64,000 nt of DNA from Flavobacteriales bacterium (GCA_021741155.1 JAIOYP010000001.1:62001-126000); one strand, 5' to 3'; positions 52,198 to 61,363 are shown, counted from the stretch's first letter. The notes: generated by a model from the sequence alone, not told the origin. Numbers and translations: made by a program.

Positions 52198-52494
52198 TTA
52201 CAATTTTCTCAACTTCTCTGGGTCACCTTTTGTTGGAAAGACATTCATTATCCAGACAATTCCTACTTCAATCTTATAGAGAACTTTGTACTGACGAACA
52301 ATGATTCTTCGGTATTTCGAATTGACATCATCGACCTGAAACTGTTTGAAGAAAATGATTGAATCTGCTTCTTCAATAATCTCATTCACAATCTTAAAAG
52401 CGGATTCTTCGGAATACTCCGAATGAAATTCATAAACCTTCCGGAGTTTGGCTTTAGCAGTATCTGTCCACTCGACCGTTAAGACTTTCTCCAT
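52198..52494 (-). CDS. ParE/RelE-type toxin
   Basis: The 98-residue product has the ParE/RelE fold pattern: VEWTDTAKAKLRKVYEFH, SAFKIVNEIIEEADSI, YRRIIVRQYKVLYKIEVG, and a short C-terminal VFPTKGDPEKL. This arrangement fits gyrase-targeting ParE more than ribosome-dependent RelE. It overlaps the antitoxin gene by 16 bases. Confidence 0.85.
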   Translation of the reverse strand: MEKVLTVEWTDTAKAKLRKVYEFHSEYSEESAFKIVNEIIEEADSIIFFKQFQVDDVNSKYRRIIVRQYKVLYKIEVGIVWIMNVFPTKGDPEKLRKL

Positions 52495-52727
52495 TGTCTG
52501 ACCTCTTCTTTCAAAGTAGCCGAATCGGTGGTTCGCCCTGCTTTAATATCATTCTCCGCATCGTTCAAAGAAGCGTTGTATTCTTCCACGGAAAGAGGTT
52601 TTCCGTCAATCGTATAAGCGGTTACAACCTGATTATCAAGAATCGATTTTATCTCCATCAGAACAGACTCTTCCTCCACATTCAAGAGTTGCTTTGCAAG
52701 GTTTATTTTAATGATTTCTAAACTCAT
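52479..52727 (-). CDS. Antitoxin of the ParE/RelE-type pair
   Basis: Started at ATG 52725-52727 (MSLEIIKINLAKQLLN), the product is 82 residues; the track start lies in the -7 box. The protein is acidic and helical with KPLSVEEYNASLNDAENDIK, a type common in Bacteroidota antitoxins paired with ParE/RelE. It precedes and overlaps the toxin gene. Confidence 0.8.
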   Translation of the reverse strand: MSLEIIKINLAKQLLNVEEESVLMEIKSILDNQVVTAYTIDGKPLSVEEYNASLNDAENDIKAGRTTDSATLKEEVRQWRKS

Positions 52728-52748
52728 AACTGCGATTTTCGAACTTAT

Positions 52749-52756
52749 CAAAGATA
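52749..52756 (-). promoter_or_regulatory. -7 box (TATCTTTG) for the TA pair
   Basis: TATCTTTG on the minus strand matches TAnnTTTG and lies about 22 bases before the antitoxin ATG. Confidence 0.55.
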
Positions 52757-52865
52757 AACATTCTTGAAACAGGGATTTTCCTTACTGGAAAATTCACTTA
52801 GGACCTCTAAGTTATTTCCGATTCCTGTTCGCCACTCAACACCTAATCCCTAACTTCATCGCCCA

Positions 52866-54185
52866 ATGGAATTTGCATTTTTAATTGTAGGTATTTTGGT
52901 TGGCGCTGCCGTGGGTTTCCTTTTAGGAAAACGTGGTGCTGCAACCGTTTCGGATGATGGCGAACTGGAGAAGTTGAAGCTAGAAAACGCCACATTGGCT
53001 GAAGGCGAAAGACGCGTTTCAGAAGAACGGGACATTCTGAAGGCCGATTTGAGAGAATCACAAGACAAGCTTTCTGAAGCCGAGAAGAATCTTGCTTCAG
53101 CACGAACACACTTTAAAGACCAAGAAGCTCGGCAGGCTGATCAGAAAAAAGAGTTTGAAGAACTAAACAAGCGTTTCAACACGGAATTCGAGAACCTCGC
53201 CAACAAAATTCTTGATGAGAAATCTAAGAAATTCACCGATCAGAACAAGGAAAATCTTGAGTTGATTCTCACGCCTTTACGAGATCGCATCAAGGATTTT
53301 GAAAAGAAAGTGGATGAGAAATACGACAACGAGCAGAAGGAACGTGCTTCGCTGAAAGGTGAAATCAAAGTATTGCACGACCTGAACAAACAAATCAGTC
53401 AGGAGGCGCACAACCTTACAACAGCATTAAAAGGAGATAGCAAAAAGCAAGGAAATTGGGGTGAATTAATCTTGGAACGAATTCTTGAAAACTCGGGTCT
53501 CATAAAAGGCGAAGAATACTTCACGCAGCAAACGACCTACAACGAAACAGGCGACAGACTTTTCCCTGATGTGGTAATCCAACTTCCAGACGATAAGCAA
53601 ATCATTATTGACAGCAAGGTTTCGTTGGTGGCTTACGAACGATTTGTAAACGCGGATGATGACGATGAGCGAGATAAATGGATTAAGGCACATGTCACTT
53701 CGGTGAAAGCACATATCAAAGGACTTTCTGATAAAAATTACCACACAAGTAAGGGAATGGATACTCCCGAATTTGTATTGATGTTTATGCCTATTGAAAG
53801 CAGTTTCAGTGCATCAATTAGAGCGGATGACGAGCTATTCAACTTTGCGTGGGACAAGCGCATTGTAATTGTAAGTCCTTCTACCCTACTCGCCACGTTG
53901 CGCACGGTTTCATCCATTTGGAAACAAGATCGCCAGACCAAAAACGCCATTGAAATAGCTCAAAAAAGTGGCGACATGTATAACAAGTTTGTCGGTTTTG
54001 TAGAGGATATGCAGAAGATTGGTTCTCGCTTGAATTCCACCCAAACCGCTTACAATGATGGCATGAAAAAACTATCCGAGGGAACGGGAAATCTTGTAAA
54101 GCGTGCTGAGGAATTGAGAAATATGGGAGCGAAAGCCACAAAGCAACTTCCCAGCGAAATGTTAGGTTTGGAGGATGAAGATTAG
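52866..54185 (+). CDS. rmuC: DNA recombination protein RmuC
   Basis: RmuC limits inversions and is thought to be a nuclease-like factor. The 439-residue product has an N-terminal membrane helix (about 4-22), a long coiled coil (about 35-175), and the RmuC domain with KQGNWGELILERILENSGL, LPDDKQIIIDSKVSLVAYE, MFMPIESSFSASI and LLATLRTVSSIWKQ. The acidic/basic core residues fit the PD-(D/E)XK-like fold. The next gene starts 11 bases inside it. Confidence 0.94.
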   Translation: MEFAFLIVGILVGAAVGFLLGKRGAATVSDDGELEKLKLENATLAEGERRVSEERDILKADLRESQDKLSEAEKNLASARTHFKDQEARQADQKKEFEELNKRFNTEFENLANKILDEKSKKFTDQNKENLELILTPLRDRIKDFEKKVDEKYDNEQKERASLKGEIKVLHDLNKQISQEAHNLTTALKGDSKKQGNWGELILERILENSGLIKGEEYFTQQTTYNETGDRLFPDVVIQLPDDKQIIIDSKVSLVAYERFVNADDDDERDKWIKAHVTSVKAHIKGLSDKNYHTSKGMDTPEFVLMFMPIESSFSASIRADDELFNFAWDKRIVIVSPSTLLATLRTVSSIWKQDRQTKNAIEIAQKSGDMYNKFVGFVEDMQKIGSRLNSTQTAYNDGMKKLSEGTGNLVKRAEELRNMGAKATKQLPSEMLGLEDED

Positions 54186-55434
54186 TTCGATTCTCATCCT
54201 TCTTAGCCTTGTTCTGATGGCAGCTTCCGGCTGCCTCACAGAGCGGATTTCCAATCAAAACCTCTCTTATTTGTATGATAGAGATGCTTCTTTCATGCAT
54301 CCTGAATTCAACGTTCTACACAAGAATGATTCGGTAACGGAGCTTCATTTTCGCATCAATTCCAACGAGTTATTGTATTTGCACAACCCAGAAAGCAATT
54401 TCTATTCTGCGTTTTTCCGCATCCGTTACGAGGTTTACACACAGCTAGAAAGCAAACTGCTGATTGATAGTTCGGTGGTGATTTTTGCTGATAGTTCGCT
54501 GCTTATGCAAGGCAAAACAATCAGCGGCATCTTGGAGCTGAAACCAAGCAAGGTGAAGCAATCACTTCTAAAAATAGACTTGGTTGATTTGCGAAGAAAT
54601 TCACGTGTTAAACGCTACTTCGAAATAGACAGGCGCAACCCAAATTGCAGACAGTTTTTCACACTACAACTGACAAATTCAAATCACGCTTTATCGCGGA
54701 ATTACATCAAAGCAGACGAGCAGTTCACCTTAGATCACGTAAGCGGAAAAGATCGTGCGATTGTTCGGTACTACAATCGGGAATTTCCGTTGCCGAAGCC
54801 GCCATTTTCGGTAGAAACACCAAAGGTTTTCGACTATGAGGCTGACAGCATTTTTGAGCTTCCGTTAGGCCAACCTATTACACTTCCGAAAGAAGGATTT
54901 TATCATTTTCAGGTTTCGGACAGCACCAAAGATGGCTTTACACTTTATAGGTTTGATGAGACTTTTCCAGCGGTAAAAGACGTAAACGATTTGATTGAGC
55001 CGCTTCGTTTCATCAACAGCAATACCGAATACAAGACCATTAAAGAATCTGATTTTCCGAAGGCTGAAGTAGATCGTTTTTGGCTGAAGTTGGCGGGGAA
55101 TCAAGATCGCGCCAGAGTACTCATTCAGAAATATTACTCTCGTGTTGAGAATTCGAACGAGTTCTTTACAAGCTATACCGAAGGTTGGAAAAGCGATCGC
55201 GGCCTCATTTATCTCATTTTCGGACAACCAAACATCATTTACAAAAACTCAAACTCCGAACATTGGATTTATGGCGAAGAAGAAAATCCTGCTTCGCTCG
55301 GAATGACGTTCTACAAGGTCGAGAATCCGTTCTCCGATAATGATTTTCGTTTAGACCGTTCGCCCATTTACAAAAGCAGTTGGTACAGCGCGGTGGACAT
55401 GTGGCGTCAGGGTCGGGTTTACACAGATAACTAA
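54175..55434 (+). CDS. GWxTD-domain lipoprotein
   Basis: The 419-residue product has a lipoprotein signal (AASGC, Cys20) and a C-terminal GWxTD domain. The signature reads EGWKSDRGLIYLIFGQP, so the Thr is a Ser. The preceding region contains VDRFWLKLAGNQDRARVLI, and EHWIYGEE follows. Function is unknown; the domain is common in Bacteroidota lipoproteins. It overlaps rmuC by 11 bases and is coupled to it. Confidence 0.87.
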   Translation: MKISSILILLSLVLMAASGCLTERISNQNLSYLYDRDASFMHPEFNVLHKNDSVTELHFRINSNELLYLHNPESNFYSAFFRIRYEVYTQLESKLLIDSSVVIFADSSLLMQGKTISGILELKPSKVKQSLLKIDLVDLRRNSRVKRYFEIDRRNPNCRQFFTLQLTNSNHALSRNYIKADEQFTLDHVSGKDRAIVRYYNREFPLPKPPFSVETPKVFDYEADSIFELPLGQPITLPKEGFYHFQVSDSTKDGFTLYRFDETFPAVKDVNDLIEPLRFINSNTEYKTIKESDFPKAEVDRFWLKLAGNQDRARVLIQKYYSRVENSNEFFTSYTEGWKSDRGLIYLIFGQPNIIYKNSNSEHWIYGEEENPASLGMTFYKVENPFSDNDFRLDRSPIYKSSWYSAVDMWRQGRVYTDN

Positions 55435-55456
55435 AAGAAACTCGAAGCACGAAATA

Positions 55457-55494
55457 AAAAATCCGAAACCAGCGATTAGCCAGTTTCGGATTTT
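55457..55494. terminator. Bidirectional terminator
   Basis: AAAATCCGAAACC(TGG-like) and CAGTTTCGGATTTT pair, with A runs before and T runs after. It lies between the convergent GWxTD and PKD genes. Confidence 0.8.
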
Positions 55495-55522
55495 ATAATT
55501 TAGAATTTGGTGCTTAGAACAA

Positions 55523-57397
55523 CTATTGTTTCAATACTCTCACAGTCCTCACCAGATCTTTGTCTGAAATTCGCATCAGGTAAAGCCCAGTTTTCAATCC
55601 AGAGAGATTAATCGAGCTAACAGCAGAAACCTGCTTGGTCACAACCATTCGTCCTTGAACGTCCAGAATCTGAAGTGTTCCGCTTATCGGTTCGTTGAAT
55701 CGAACCACATCTTCAAATGGATTTGGATAAACTGCCAGAGATGATTCTGTAGACAACTCATTCACGCCCACTGCCAGAGAAACATAGAAGTAGTACGAAG
55801 GCAAATACACCATTTGACAAATTTCAGCAGAACAACCATCGCCATTCTCTATATGCAGACAAACCTGAAACGCTCCAGTATAGGAGTAGTGGTGAGTGAG
55901 TTCTTGGTCGTGCGAGAAGGTATCGTCTCCAAAATGCCATGTGTAGCTGGTAGGATTTCCTGTTGAAAGATTTTCGAAGTGAACGCCTCCATGTTCCAAA
56001 TCAACGACCCAAGTAAAGTCTGCTTCAAAATTTTCGCAAGGATCTGGTGTAACGTCTACTGCTATTGTGTGGCAATATTCGCTATGACAACCTTCGTTGT
56101 TATCAGCTGAAATACAAACTTCATACATGCCAGATTGATTGTATTCGTGCACTGGATTTTCAGCGTCTGAGGTTGATCCATCGCCAAAATGCCAAGTGAT
56201 GCTCTGCGCATTTCCAGAATAAAGTCCATCAAATTCGATGCGATGATTATTATTTACACCTGCCGACCAATTGAATGAAACCTCAAATCCAGCACAAGGA
56301 TTGAAATCCTCGACACACACGCTGCGGCAATATTCGCTTCGGCATCCGTCATTGTTCTCAACTACCAAACAGACCTGATACACGCCTGGATGAGCATATT
56401 CGTGGTAAGGGTCTTGGTCATGCGAGGTACTTCCATCGCCAAAATGCCAGATGTAAACGCCAGCATTTCCTTGACTGATGTTCTCAAACTGAATTCCAAG
56501 GCTGTCGATGTGCTCATTCCAAACAAAGTCAGCAAGGAAATCGTTGCATGGATTTGGAGTAGTCTCTACAGGCACCTCATAGCACAATTCGCTTCGGCAG
56601 CCATCGTTGCTTTCAATCACCACACATACTTGATAGATTCCTGGATGGGGAAATATGTGGTCTGGACTGTTCAGGTTTGATGTGGTCCCATCACCGTAAT
56701 TCCAAACGATGAAATCCCAATCGCCTTCCGATTGATTCTGAAATTCGATTCGGTTGGCTGTTTGGGTTGAGAAATAATTGAAATTGGCCTCAAAACCATC
56801 GCAGCAATTGGCTGCCGTTGGTGGTTCAGGGGCTGGGGCCGTTACACAAACTTCTCGGCAATATTCACTTCGGCAATCTCCCGATTCCAAAACGAGACAT
56901 ACCTGATACATTCCGCCCTCACTATATTCGTGATAAGGCTCTTGATTATCGGAGCTTGAGCCATCGCCAAAATGCCAGATATAATGATTGGATGGTGATG
57001 GACTAATATTGTCAAACTGAACACCAAGGCTGTTGCTCGGATTCACGCTCCACAGATAATCCGCGAGGAAATCATTGCAAGGATTGGCCGTTTCAACCGC
57101 CACTTCGTAACACAATTCGCTACGGCAATCGTTGTTCTCAATAACTACACAAACCTGGTAAATGCCGGGCTCGGAATAGGTGTGATCGGGATTTGCACCG
57201 TTGGAGGTTGTTCCATCACCAAAATTCCAAACGATGAAAGTCGAGTTTCCTGACGACAGGTTCTGAAATTCAATTCGATGTGGGGTTTGGGTGGAATGGT
57301 AGGTGAAATTCGCCTCAAAACCGTTGCAACAGTCCTGTGCGTTAGCGATAAACGTTCCTGCAAAAAGGAACATAAAAATGAGGGAAAGACGTTTCAT
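55523..57397 (-). CDS. Secreted multi-PKD adhesin-like protein with T9SS sorting domain
   Basis: The 624-residue product has a signal peptide (FIANAQ), six PKD domains of about 85-95 residues with patterns such as WNFGDGTTS and HTYSEPGIYQVCVV, and a T9SS sorting domain beginning SLAVYPNPFEDVV. Each domain has extra paired cysteines, often CRSE(L/Y)C, predicting disulfides. Domains 1-2 and 3-4 form a duplicated pair (FEANFTYHSTQTPH/FEANFNYFSTQTAN and NPCNDFLAD twice). It probably acts as an adhesin or carbohydrate-binding surface protein; no enzyme domain is present. Confidence 0.88.
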   Translation of the reverse strand: MKRLSLIFMFLFAGTFIANAQDCCNGFEANFTYHSTQTPHRIEFQNLSSGNSTFIVWNFGDGTTSNGANPDHTYSEPGIYQVCVVIENNDCRSELCYEVAVETANPCNDFLADYLWSVNPSNSLGVQFDNISPSPSNHYIWHFGDGSSSDNQEPYHEYSEGGMYQVCLVLESGDCRSEYCREVCVTAPAPEPPTAANCCDGFEANFNYFSTQTANRIEFQNQSEGDWDFIVWNYGDGTTSNLNSPDHIFPHPGIYQVCVVIESNDGCRSELCYEVPVETTPNPCNDFLADFVWNEHIDSLGIQFENISQGNAGVYIWHFGDGSTSHDQDPYHEYAHPGVYQVCLVVENNDGCRSEYCRSVCVEDFNPCAGFEVSFNWSAGVNNNHRIEFDGLYSGNAQSITWHFGDGSTSDAENPVHEYNQSGMYEVCISADNNEGCHSEYCHTIAVDVTPDPCENFEADFTWVVDLEHGGVHFENLSTGNPTSYTWHFGDDTFSHDQELTHHYSYTGAFQVCLHIENGDGCSAEICQMVYLPSYYFYVSLAVGVNELSTESSLAVYPNPFEDVVRFNEPISGTLQILDVQGRMVVTKQVSAVSSINLSGLKTGLYLMRISDKDLVRTVRVLKQ

Positions 57398-57474
57398 TTG
57401 AGAATCTGATTAGATTGTTTGGATAACGCTGTATCAGACGCTAAGGCCTACTCTCAGTTGCTACAGCGCTAAAC

Positions 57475-57506
57475 AAAAAAAAGCGGACCACCTTTCGGTA
57501 ATCCGC
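57475..57506 (-). terminator. Terminator of the 79-residue gene
   Basis: On the minus strand GCGGATTACC-GAAA-GGTGGTCCGC is followed by eight T, about 27 bases after the stop codon. The stem has two G-T pairs and a GAAA loop. Confidence 0.85.
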
Positions 57507-57532
57507 CTTCGGAACTGCGTCCTAATTTGTAT

Positions 57533-57772
57533 TTAATTCATCACAATCTGATGTCCATCAATCATGGTAGACGATTGCTTTACTTCTACCGCCTTGCTGT
57601 AAGCAAGAATGCTATCAACAACACGTTGATCTGGAGAGAAAGAAGCCTCTTCAAGTTCCTCACTGAGAAAATCCATCAGCTTGTTTTGATACAGCAATTC
57701 GCAAGGCTCTTGCTCCGTAAGTGCCTTAGTTGCGGTTAGTAAATCTGTTGGAAGAGTAAATGTTTTTGTCAT
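57533..57772 (-). CDS. Small acidic protein of unknown function
   Basis: The 79-residue product is helical and acidic (LPTDLLTATKALTEQEPCEL, LSEELEEASFSPDQRVVDSI) with no signal peptide or membrane segment. No family is recognised. It has a strong terminator, and codon use looks native. A cytoplasmic accessory protein is all that can be said. Confidence 0.7.
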   Translation of the reverse strand: MTKTFTLPTDLLTATKALTEQEPCELLYQNKLMDFLSEELEEASFSPDQRVVDSILAYSKAVEVKQSSTMIDGHQIVMN

Positions 57773-57993
57773 GTCTTTTTGTTTGGTATATCGCTTATAC
57801 GCAAGTGTTTTGAATATATTGTATAGACATAAAAAAAGAGCTGGGTGTATTCTAAAAAGTGTATCAACACTCCCAGCTTACAGTGTTCTCGTTTTTAGTC
57901 AAGTTGAGTACGGTTTATTGGAGATGGAGAAATTTTGTGATGCATTCAGCGTTCTTTTTCTTCAAACCCAAACACTCCCGTTACCTTCGCCCC

Positions 57994-58788
57994 ATGCGAT
58001 TGCTTCTCTTTTTTCTTCTCCTTTCAACCACAACCATGGCACAGCATATTCAGGTAACAGCCCATCGTGGAACATCGGGCTATGCACCCGAAAACACACT
58101 TTCATCGGTTAGAAAAGCCTTAGAAATAGGCGTAGATAGAGTGGAGATTGATGTGCAGCAAACAGCAGATGGCATGGTGGTTCTTTTGCACGATAAGACC
58201 CTAGATAGAACCACAAACTCCAAAGGAAAAATAGGCGCAATGACCTATGCTGAACTAAAAGAAGTAAAAGCAAACGGCAATTTTGAGGCTGAATTCCCGA
58301 ACGAGCCCATTCCAACCTTAGAGCAAGTTTTTGAATTACTCGATGGCACCACCGAGTTAGTCATTGAGATAAAAGCAGGCAACAAGACCTATCCCGGCAT
58401 TGAGGATAATGTGGCGGTACTCATCAAAAAATACAAGGCAGAAAAATGGGCATTGGTGCATAGCTTCAACGACCAAGTGCTGAAGCACCTGCACAAGCAT
58501 CATCCAGAAATCAGACTTCAGAAACTGTTCGTTTCCTATTCGGCAGGAGTCATGCTCGATTTCAAACTCCATGCAGTCAAGCTTTCTAAGTACGATTATG
58601 TAGAAGGGTTTGGAGTAAGTAAGAGCGCAGTAAACGCCAAACTGGTAGAGAAAATTCATGGCTTAGGAAAGCTTATCCATGTTTGGACGGTGAATAAGGA
58701 AGAAGATTTGGCTGAAATGATTGGCCTCGGTGTGGATGGGCTTATCAGTAACTATCCCGATAAGGCGAAGGCTATCTTGAAGAAATGA
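57994..58788 (+). CDS. Glycerophosphodiester phosphodiesterase
   Basis: GDPDs hydrolyse glycerophosphodiesters to glycerol-3-phosphate and an alcohol. The true start is ATG 57994 (MRLLLFFLLLSTTTMAQ), giving 264 residues with a signal peptide; the track adds 45 residues of non-family sequence. Seen are TAHRGTSGYAPENTL (catalytic His), VEIDVQQTADGMVVLLHD (metal and second His) and VHSFNDQVL. It is periplasmic by signal. A near-consensus TACCTTCG lies just before the ATG. Confidence 0.92.
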   Translation: MRLLLFFLLLSTTTMAQHIQVTAHRGTSGYAPENTLSSVRKALEIGVDRVEIDVQQTADGMVVLLHDKTLDRTTNSKGKIGAMTYAELKEVKANGNFEAEFPNEPIPTLEQVFELLDGTTELVIEIKAGNKTYPGIEDNVAVLIKKYKAEKWALVHSFNDQVLKHLHKHHPEIRLQKLFVSYSAGVMLDFKLHAVKLSKYDYVEGFGVSKSAVNAKLVEKIHGLGKLIHVWTVNKEEDLAEMIGLGVDGLISNYPDKAKAILKK

Positions 58789-58883
58789 ATCTAGTGATGT
58801 GAGTACAGCGTTTGTTACGGATGCTTTCTCTTGTTCCAAATAAAACCAGATTACACTAGTTCGGCAGTTCCCTTAAAAGACAG

Positions 58884-58891
58884 TAGTTTTG
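58884..58891 (+). promoter_or_regulatory. -7 box (TAGTTTTG) for the FKBP pair
   Basis: TAGTTTTG matches TAnnTTTG and lies 54 bases before the ATG at 58946. Confidence 0.45.
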
Positions 58892-58945
58892 CAGCCTCTA
58901 AAAAATGAACCGAAACGAGTTCGGTTCCGAACAAAAAGAAAGAGA

Positions 58946-59542
58946 ATGACATCAGAAAAAGAGCGTTTGGGTTACGCGCTGGGGCTAAACATTGCCAAGA
59001 ACCTACAAGAAACAGGATTTGAAGCTTTCGATTACAGCGCGTTTAGCGCTGCATTAGAAGACCATTATGCAAAGAACGAATTGAAGCTTTCGGTTGATGA
59101 AGTGAACGAAACCTTGAGAAATGCCATGGCAAAGATTCAAGCAGAAAAGCACGGGTCAGTGATGGAAGAAGGTTTGAAATTCTTGGAAGAGAACGCTAAG
59201 CGCGAAGAAGTAATCATCACTCCAAGTGGGTTGCAGTACCGTGTCATGAAGTCAGGTTCTGGAAAATCTCCATCGTCAACTGATAAAGTAACCACGCATT
59301 ATCACGGAAAATTGATTGATGGAACTGTGTTTGACAGTTCGGTTAATCGTAATTCGCCTGCAACCTTCCCGGTAAATGGCGTTATTCAAGGCTGGCAAGA
59401 AGCCCTACCCTTGATGAAAGAAGGCGATAAATGGGAACTTTTTATCCCATATACACTTGCTTATGGCGAGAATGGCGCAGGAGGTAGTATTCCTCCGTTT
59501 GCAACACTTATTTTTGAGGTCGAATTAATAACCGTTAACTAA
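58946..59542 (+). CDS. FKBP-type peptidyl-prolyl isomerase (cytoplasmic, Mip-like)
   Basis: The product is 198 residues from ATG 58946 (MTSEKERLGYALG); the track starts at an upstream TTG. It has an N-terminal helical dimerisation region of the Mip/FkpA type (about 1-90) and a C-terminal FKBP domain with HYHGKLIDGTVFDSSVNR, GVIQGWQEALPLM and IPYTLAYGENGAGG. No signal peptide is present, unlike the next gene. The two genes are 2 bases apart and probably co-expressed. Confidence 0.92.
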   Translation: MTSEKERLGYALGLNIAKNLQETGFEAFDYSAFSAALEDHYAKNELKLSVDEVNETLRNAMAKIQAEKHGSVMEEGLKFLEENAKREEVIITPSGLQYRVMKSGSGKSPSSTDKVTTHYHGKLIDGTVFDSSVNRNSPATFPVNGVIQGWQEALPLMKEGDKWELFIPYTLAYGENGAGGSIPPFATLIFEVELITVN

Positions 59543-59544
59543 AT

Positions 59545-60258
59545 ATGAAAAAGATTCTTTTTACCATGATGGCTGCTGCTACGTTTGCGGCCTGTAATAC
59601 CAACTCCTCTAAGGATGTTGAATTGACCACTTTCGCAGATTCTGCTAGCTATGCTGTGGGAATTTCGATTGGGTCTAACCTTGCTGCCGATTTCAAGACA
59701 CAAGGCGTTGATAGTTCTTTCAATTCAGATATTCTACTTGCAGGTCTAACGGCTGCTCTTGCTAGCGATACTGCCAATTCTAAATTGACACAAGAAAAAG
59801 CACAAGAAATTGTTGGTCGTTTCTTCGAGAATCTGAATACAGAGCGTGCGAATAAGAATGTTGAAAAAGGCAATGCTTTTCTTAAGGAGAACGGAGCCAA
59901 AGCTGGCGTTGTAACTACCGCAAGCGGATTGCAATACATCGTTTTGAGCGAAGGAACAGGCGCAACGCCAACTCCTGCTGATCAAGTACGTGTGCACTAC
60001 ACAGGAAAATTGATGAACGGAGACGTGTTCGATAGCTCTATTGAGCGAAATGAGCCAGTTGAGTTCTACGTAAGAAGCGTAATTCCAGGTTGGACAGAAG
60101 CGTTGCAATTGATGAAAGAAGGAGCGGAATACAAGCTTTTCATTCCTGGCAACTTGGCTTATGGCGAGCAAGGAAACCCAAGAGGTGGAATTGGTCCAAA
60201 CGAAGTGTTAATCTTCGATGTGAAGTTGATCAATGTGATCAAAGAAGAGGCTAAATAA
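59545..60258 (+). CDS. FKBP-type peptidyl-prolyl isomerase lipoprotein
   Basis: The 237-residue product has a lipoprotein signal (FAAC, Cys17), a helical FkpA-type N-domain (about 25-125) and an FKBP domain with VHYTGKLMNGDVFDSSIER, VIPGWTEALQLMKEG and LAYGEQGNPRGGIGP. It assists folding in the periplasm. It is a paralogue of the preceding gene. Its last 8 bases overlap the convergent gene. Confidence 0.94.
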   Translation: MKKILFTMMAAATFAACNTNSSKDVELTTFADSASYAVGISIGSNLAADFKTQGVDSSFNSDILLAGLTAALASDTANSKLTQEKAQEIVGRFFENLNTERANKNVEKGNAFLKENGAKAGVVTTASGLQYIVLSEGTGATPTPADQVRVHYTGKLMNGDVFDSSIERNEPVEFYVRSVIPGWTEALQLMKEGAEYKLFIPGNLAYGEQGNPRGGIGPNEVLIFDVKLINVIKEEAK

Positions 60259-61363
60259 GACCTCGTTTCAATACCATATTTTCAATCAGTAAGGCCCTAT
60301 TTAGGGCCTTACTTGTATAACGGAGGTGGAAGAAAGGGTGGTTTGCCAGTTTCTGTGCCACGCCAATCTCAAAGGCCGTTATCATTCCAGCATGGAAAAA
60401 GAAGAAAGAATCGTCATTCAGTACTTCTGATGAGGCTACTTCGGTTGAGTCAATTTCCAAATTGAGTTTCAAAGCTGCGTTCTCCAACATCACTTTTGTC
60501 ATACCAGAGGAGTGCTTCAATTGCGACTGAATATCAGCTTTGATTTTAGCTTCAATCTTGGTTTTATATTCAAGTGGAAGAAGCGGAATCAAACGCGAAA
60601 CGTGATAGAGGATAAGTTCTGTCGTAGGATAATTCGGGGCAGAGTAGAAGGGAAGGGAAGTGTGCTCATCATTCAAGACGCACTCCGTAATGAATGTGAG
60701 CGTATCACGGTCATATTCGTTCAGTTCATCCTTAAAATGAGGAAGAATGACGCGCATGAGATTGCTCAAAACACAGATGTCAAATTCAATGTACATCTTC
60801 TCCCCGAAAAACGTGGAATAGCATTTCAAATCGCGGTATTTCTCCAGCGGATTGAACGCCCGTTTGTAAGCCAGATTGGCGTGCTTTTTTAGCTTCTCTC
60901 GAAGCAAACCAACACGTTCTTTCGAAGCATTCTCAGTCAAAAAAACCAAAGCAGTATCATCCACATCATCCGGAATCTGAAAATGCTTGAAACGGTGCAT
61001 AAACTTTCCGTTCGGGAAATGCCTGCTCGGTTTTGTCTGCCAAAAATTGTAGGTGTCCAGTCCGTCTTTGTTCTGAAACAAGCAGTAACTTGATTTGGCT
61101 TCAGCCATCATTTCATCAACCAGAACCTTTTCTGATGGTGAGTACTGCACATTCATTCCTTGCAGGATATGAATCACCGAAGCGGTAAAAAATAGATTGT
61201 CGTCTTCCCGTTTGTATGGAAGAAAAGAATGGTAACGTTGAGATGGAAAAACTCCCTTCGGATAGATAGAATCACTTTTTGATTGAAGCTGTTTTAGCTC
61301 CAAAAGTAACACCTCAACTGAAGAAAAACCGTTCTGTATATCTACTTGCGACATCGGCTGCAA
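60251..61363 (-). CDS. Helical protein with a DVDDTA motif, possible alpha/alpha-toroid or terpene-cyclase-like
   Basis: The 370-residue product is strongly helical with no signal peptide. The key motif is FQIPDDVDDTALVFL at about residue 129. DxDDTA is the catalytic acid motif of class II terpene cyclases (squalene-hopene and diterpene cyclases), and similar sequences occur in other alpha/alpha-toroid proteins. QW repeats of squalene-hopene cyclases are absent, and the protein is half their length. FFHAGMITAFEIGVAQKL is near the C-terminus. I cannot assign the function; a single-barrel cyclase-like protein is the most specific hypothesis. Confidence 0.6.
   Translation of the reverse strand: MQPMSQVDIQNGFSSVEVLLLELKQLQSKSDSIYPKGVFPSQRYHSFLPYKREDDNLFFTASVIHILQGMNVQYSPSEKVLVDEMMAEAKSSYCLFQNKDGLDTYNFWQTKPSRHFPNGKFMHRFKHFQIPDDVDDTALVFLTENASKERVGLLREKLKKHANLAYKRAFNPLEKYRDLKCYSTFFGEKMYIEFDICVLSNLMRVILPHFKDELNEYDRDTLTFITECVLNDEHTSLPFYSAPNYPTTELILYHVSRLIPLLPLEYKTKIEAKIKADIQSQLKHSSGMTKVMLENAALKLNLEIDSTEVASSEVLNDDSFFFFHAGMITAFEIGVAQKLANHPFFHLRYTSKALNRALLIENMVLKRGLI
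60289..60312. repeat. GTAAGGCCCTA/TAGGGCCTTAC inverted repeat within the 3' coding end
   Basis: Eleven perfect base pairs with a two-base loop, 31 bases beyond the FKBP stop on the plus strand and inside the last codons of the minus gene. It may act as a transcription stop for the FKBP operon, although there is no T run. Confidence 0.5.

Noticed and set aside
57859-57993. N-terminal extension of the GDPD ORF
   Set aside because: The 45 extra residues precede a clean signal peptide starting at the ATG 57994 and are unlike the family.
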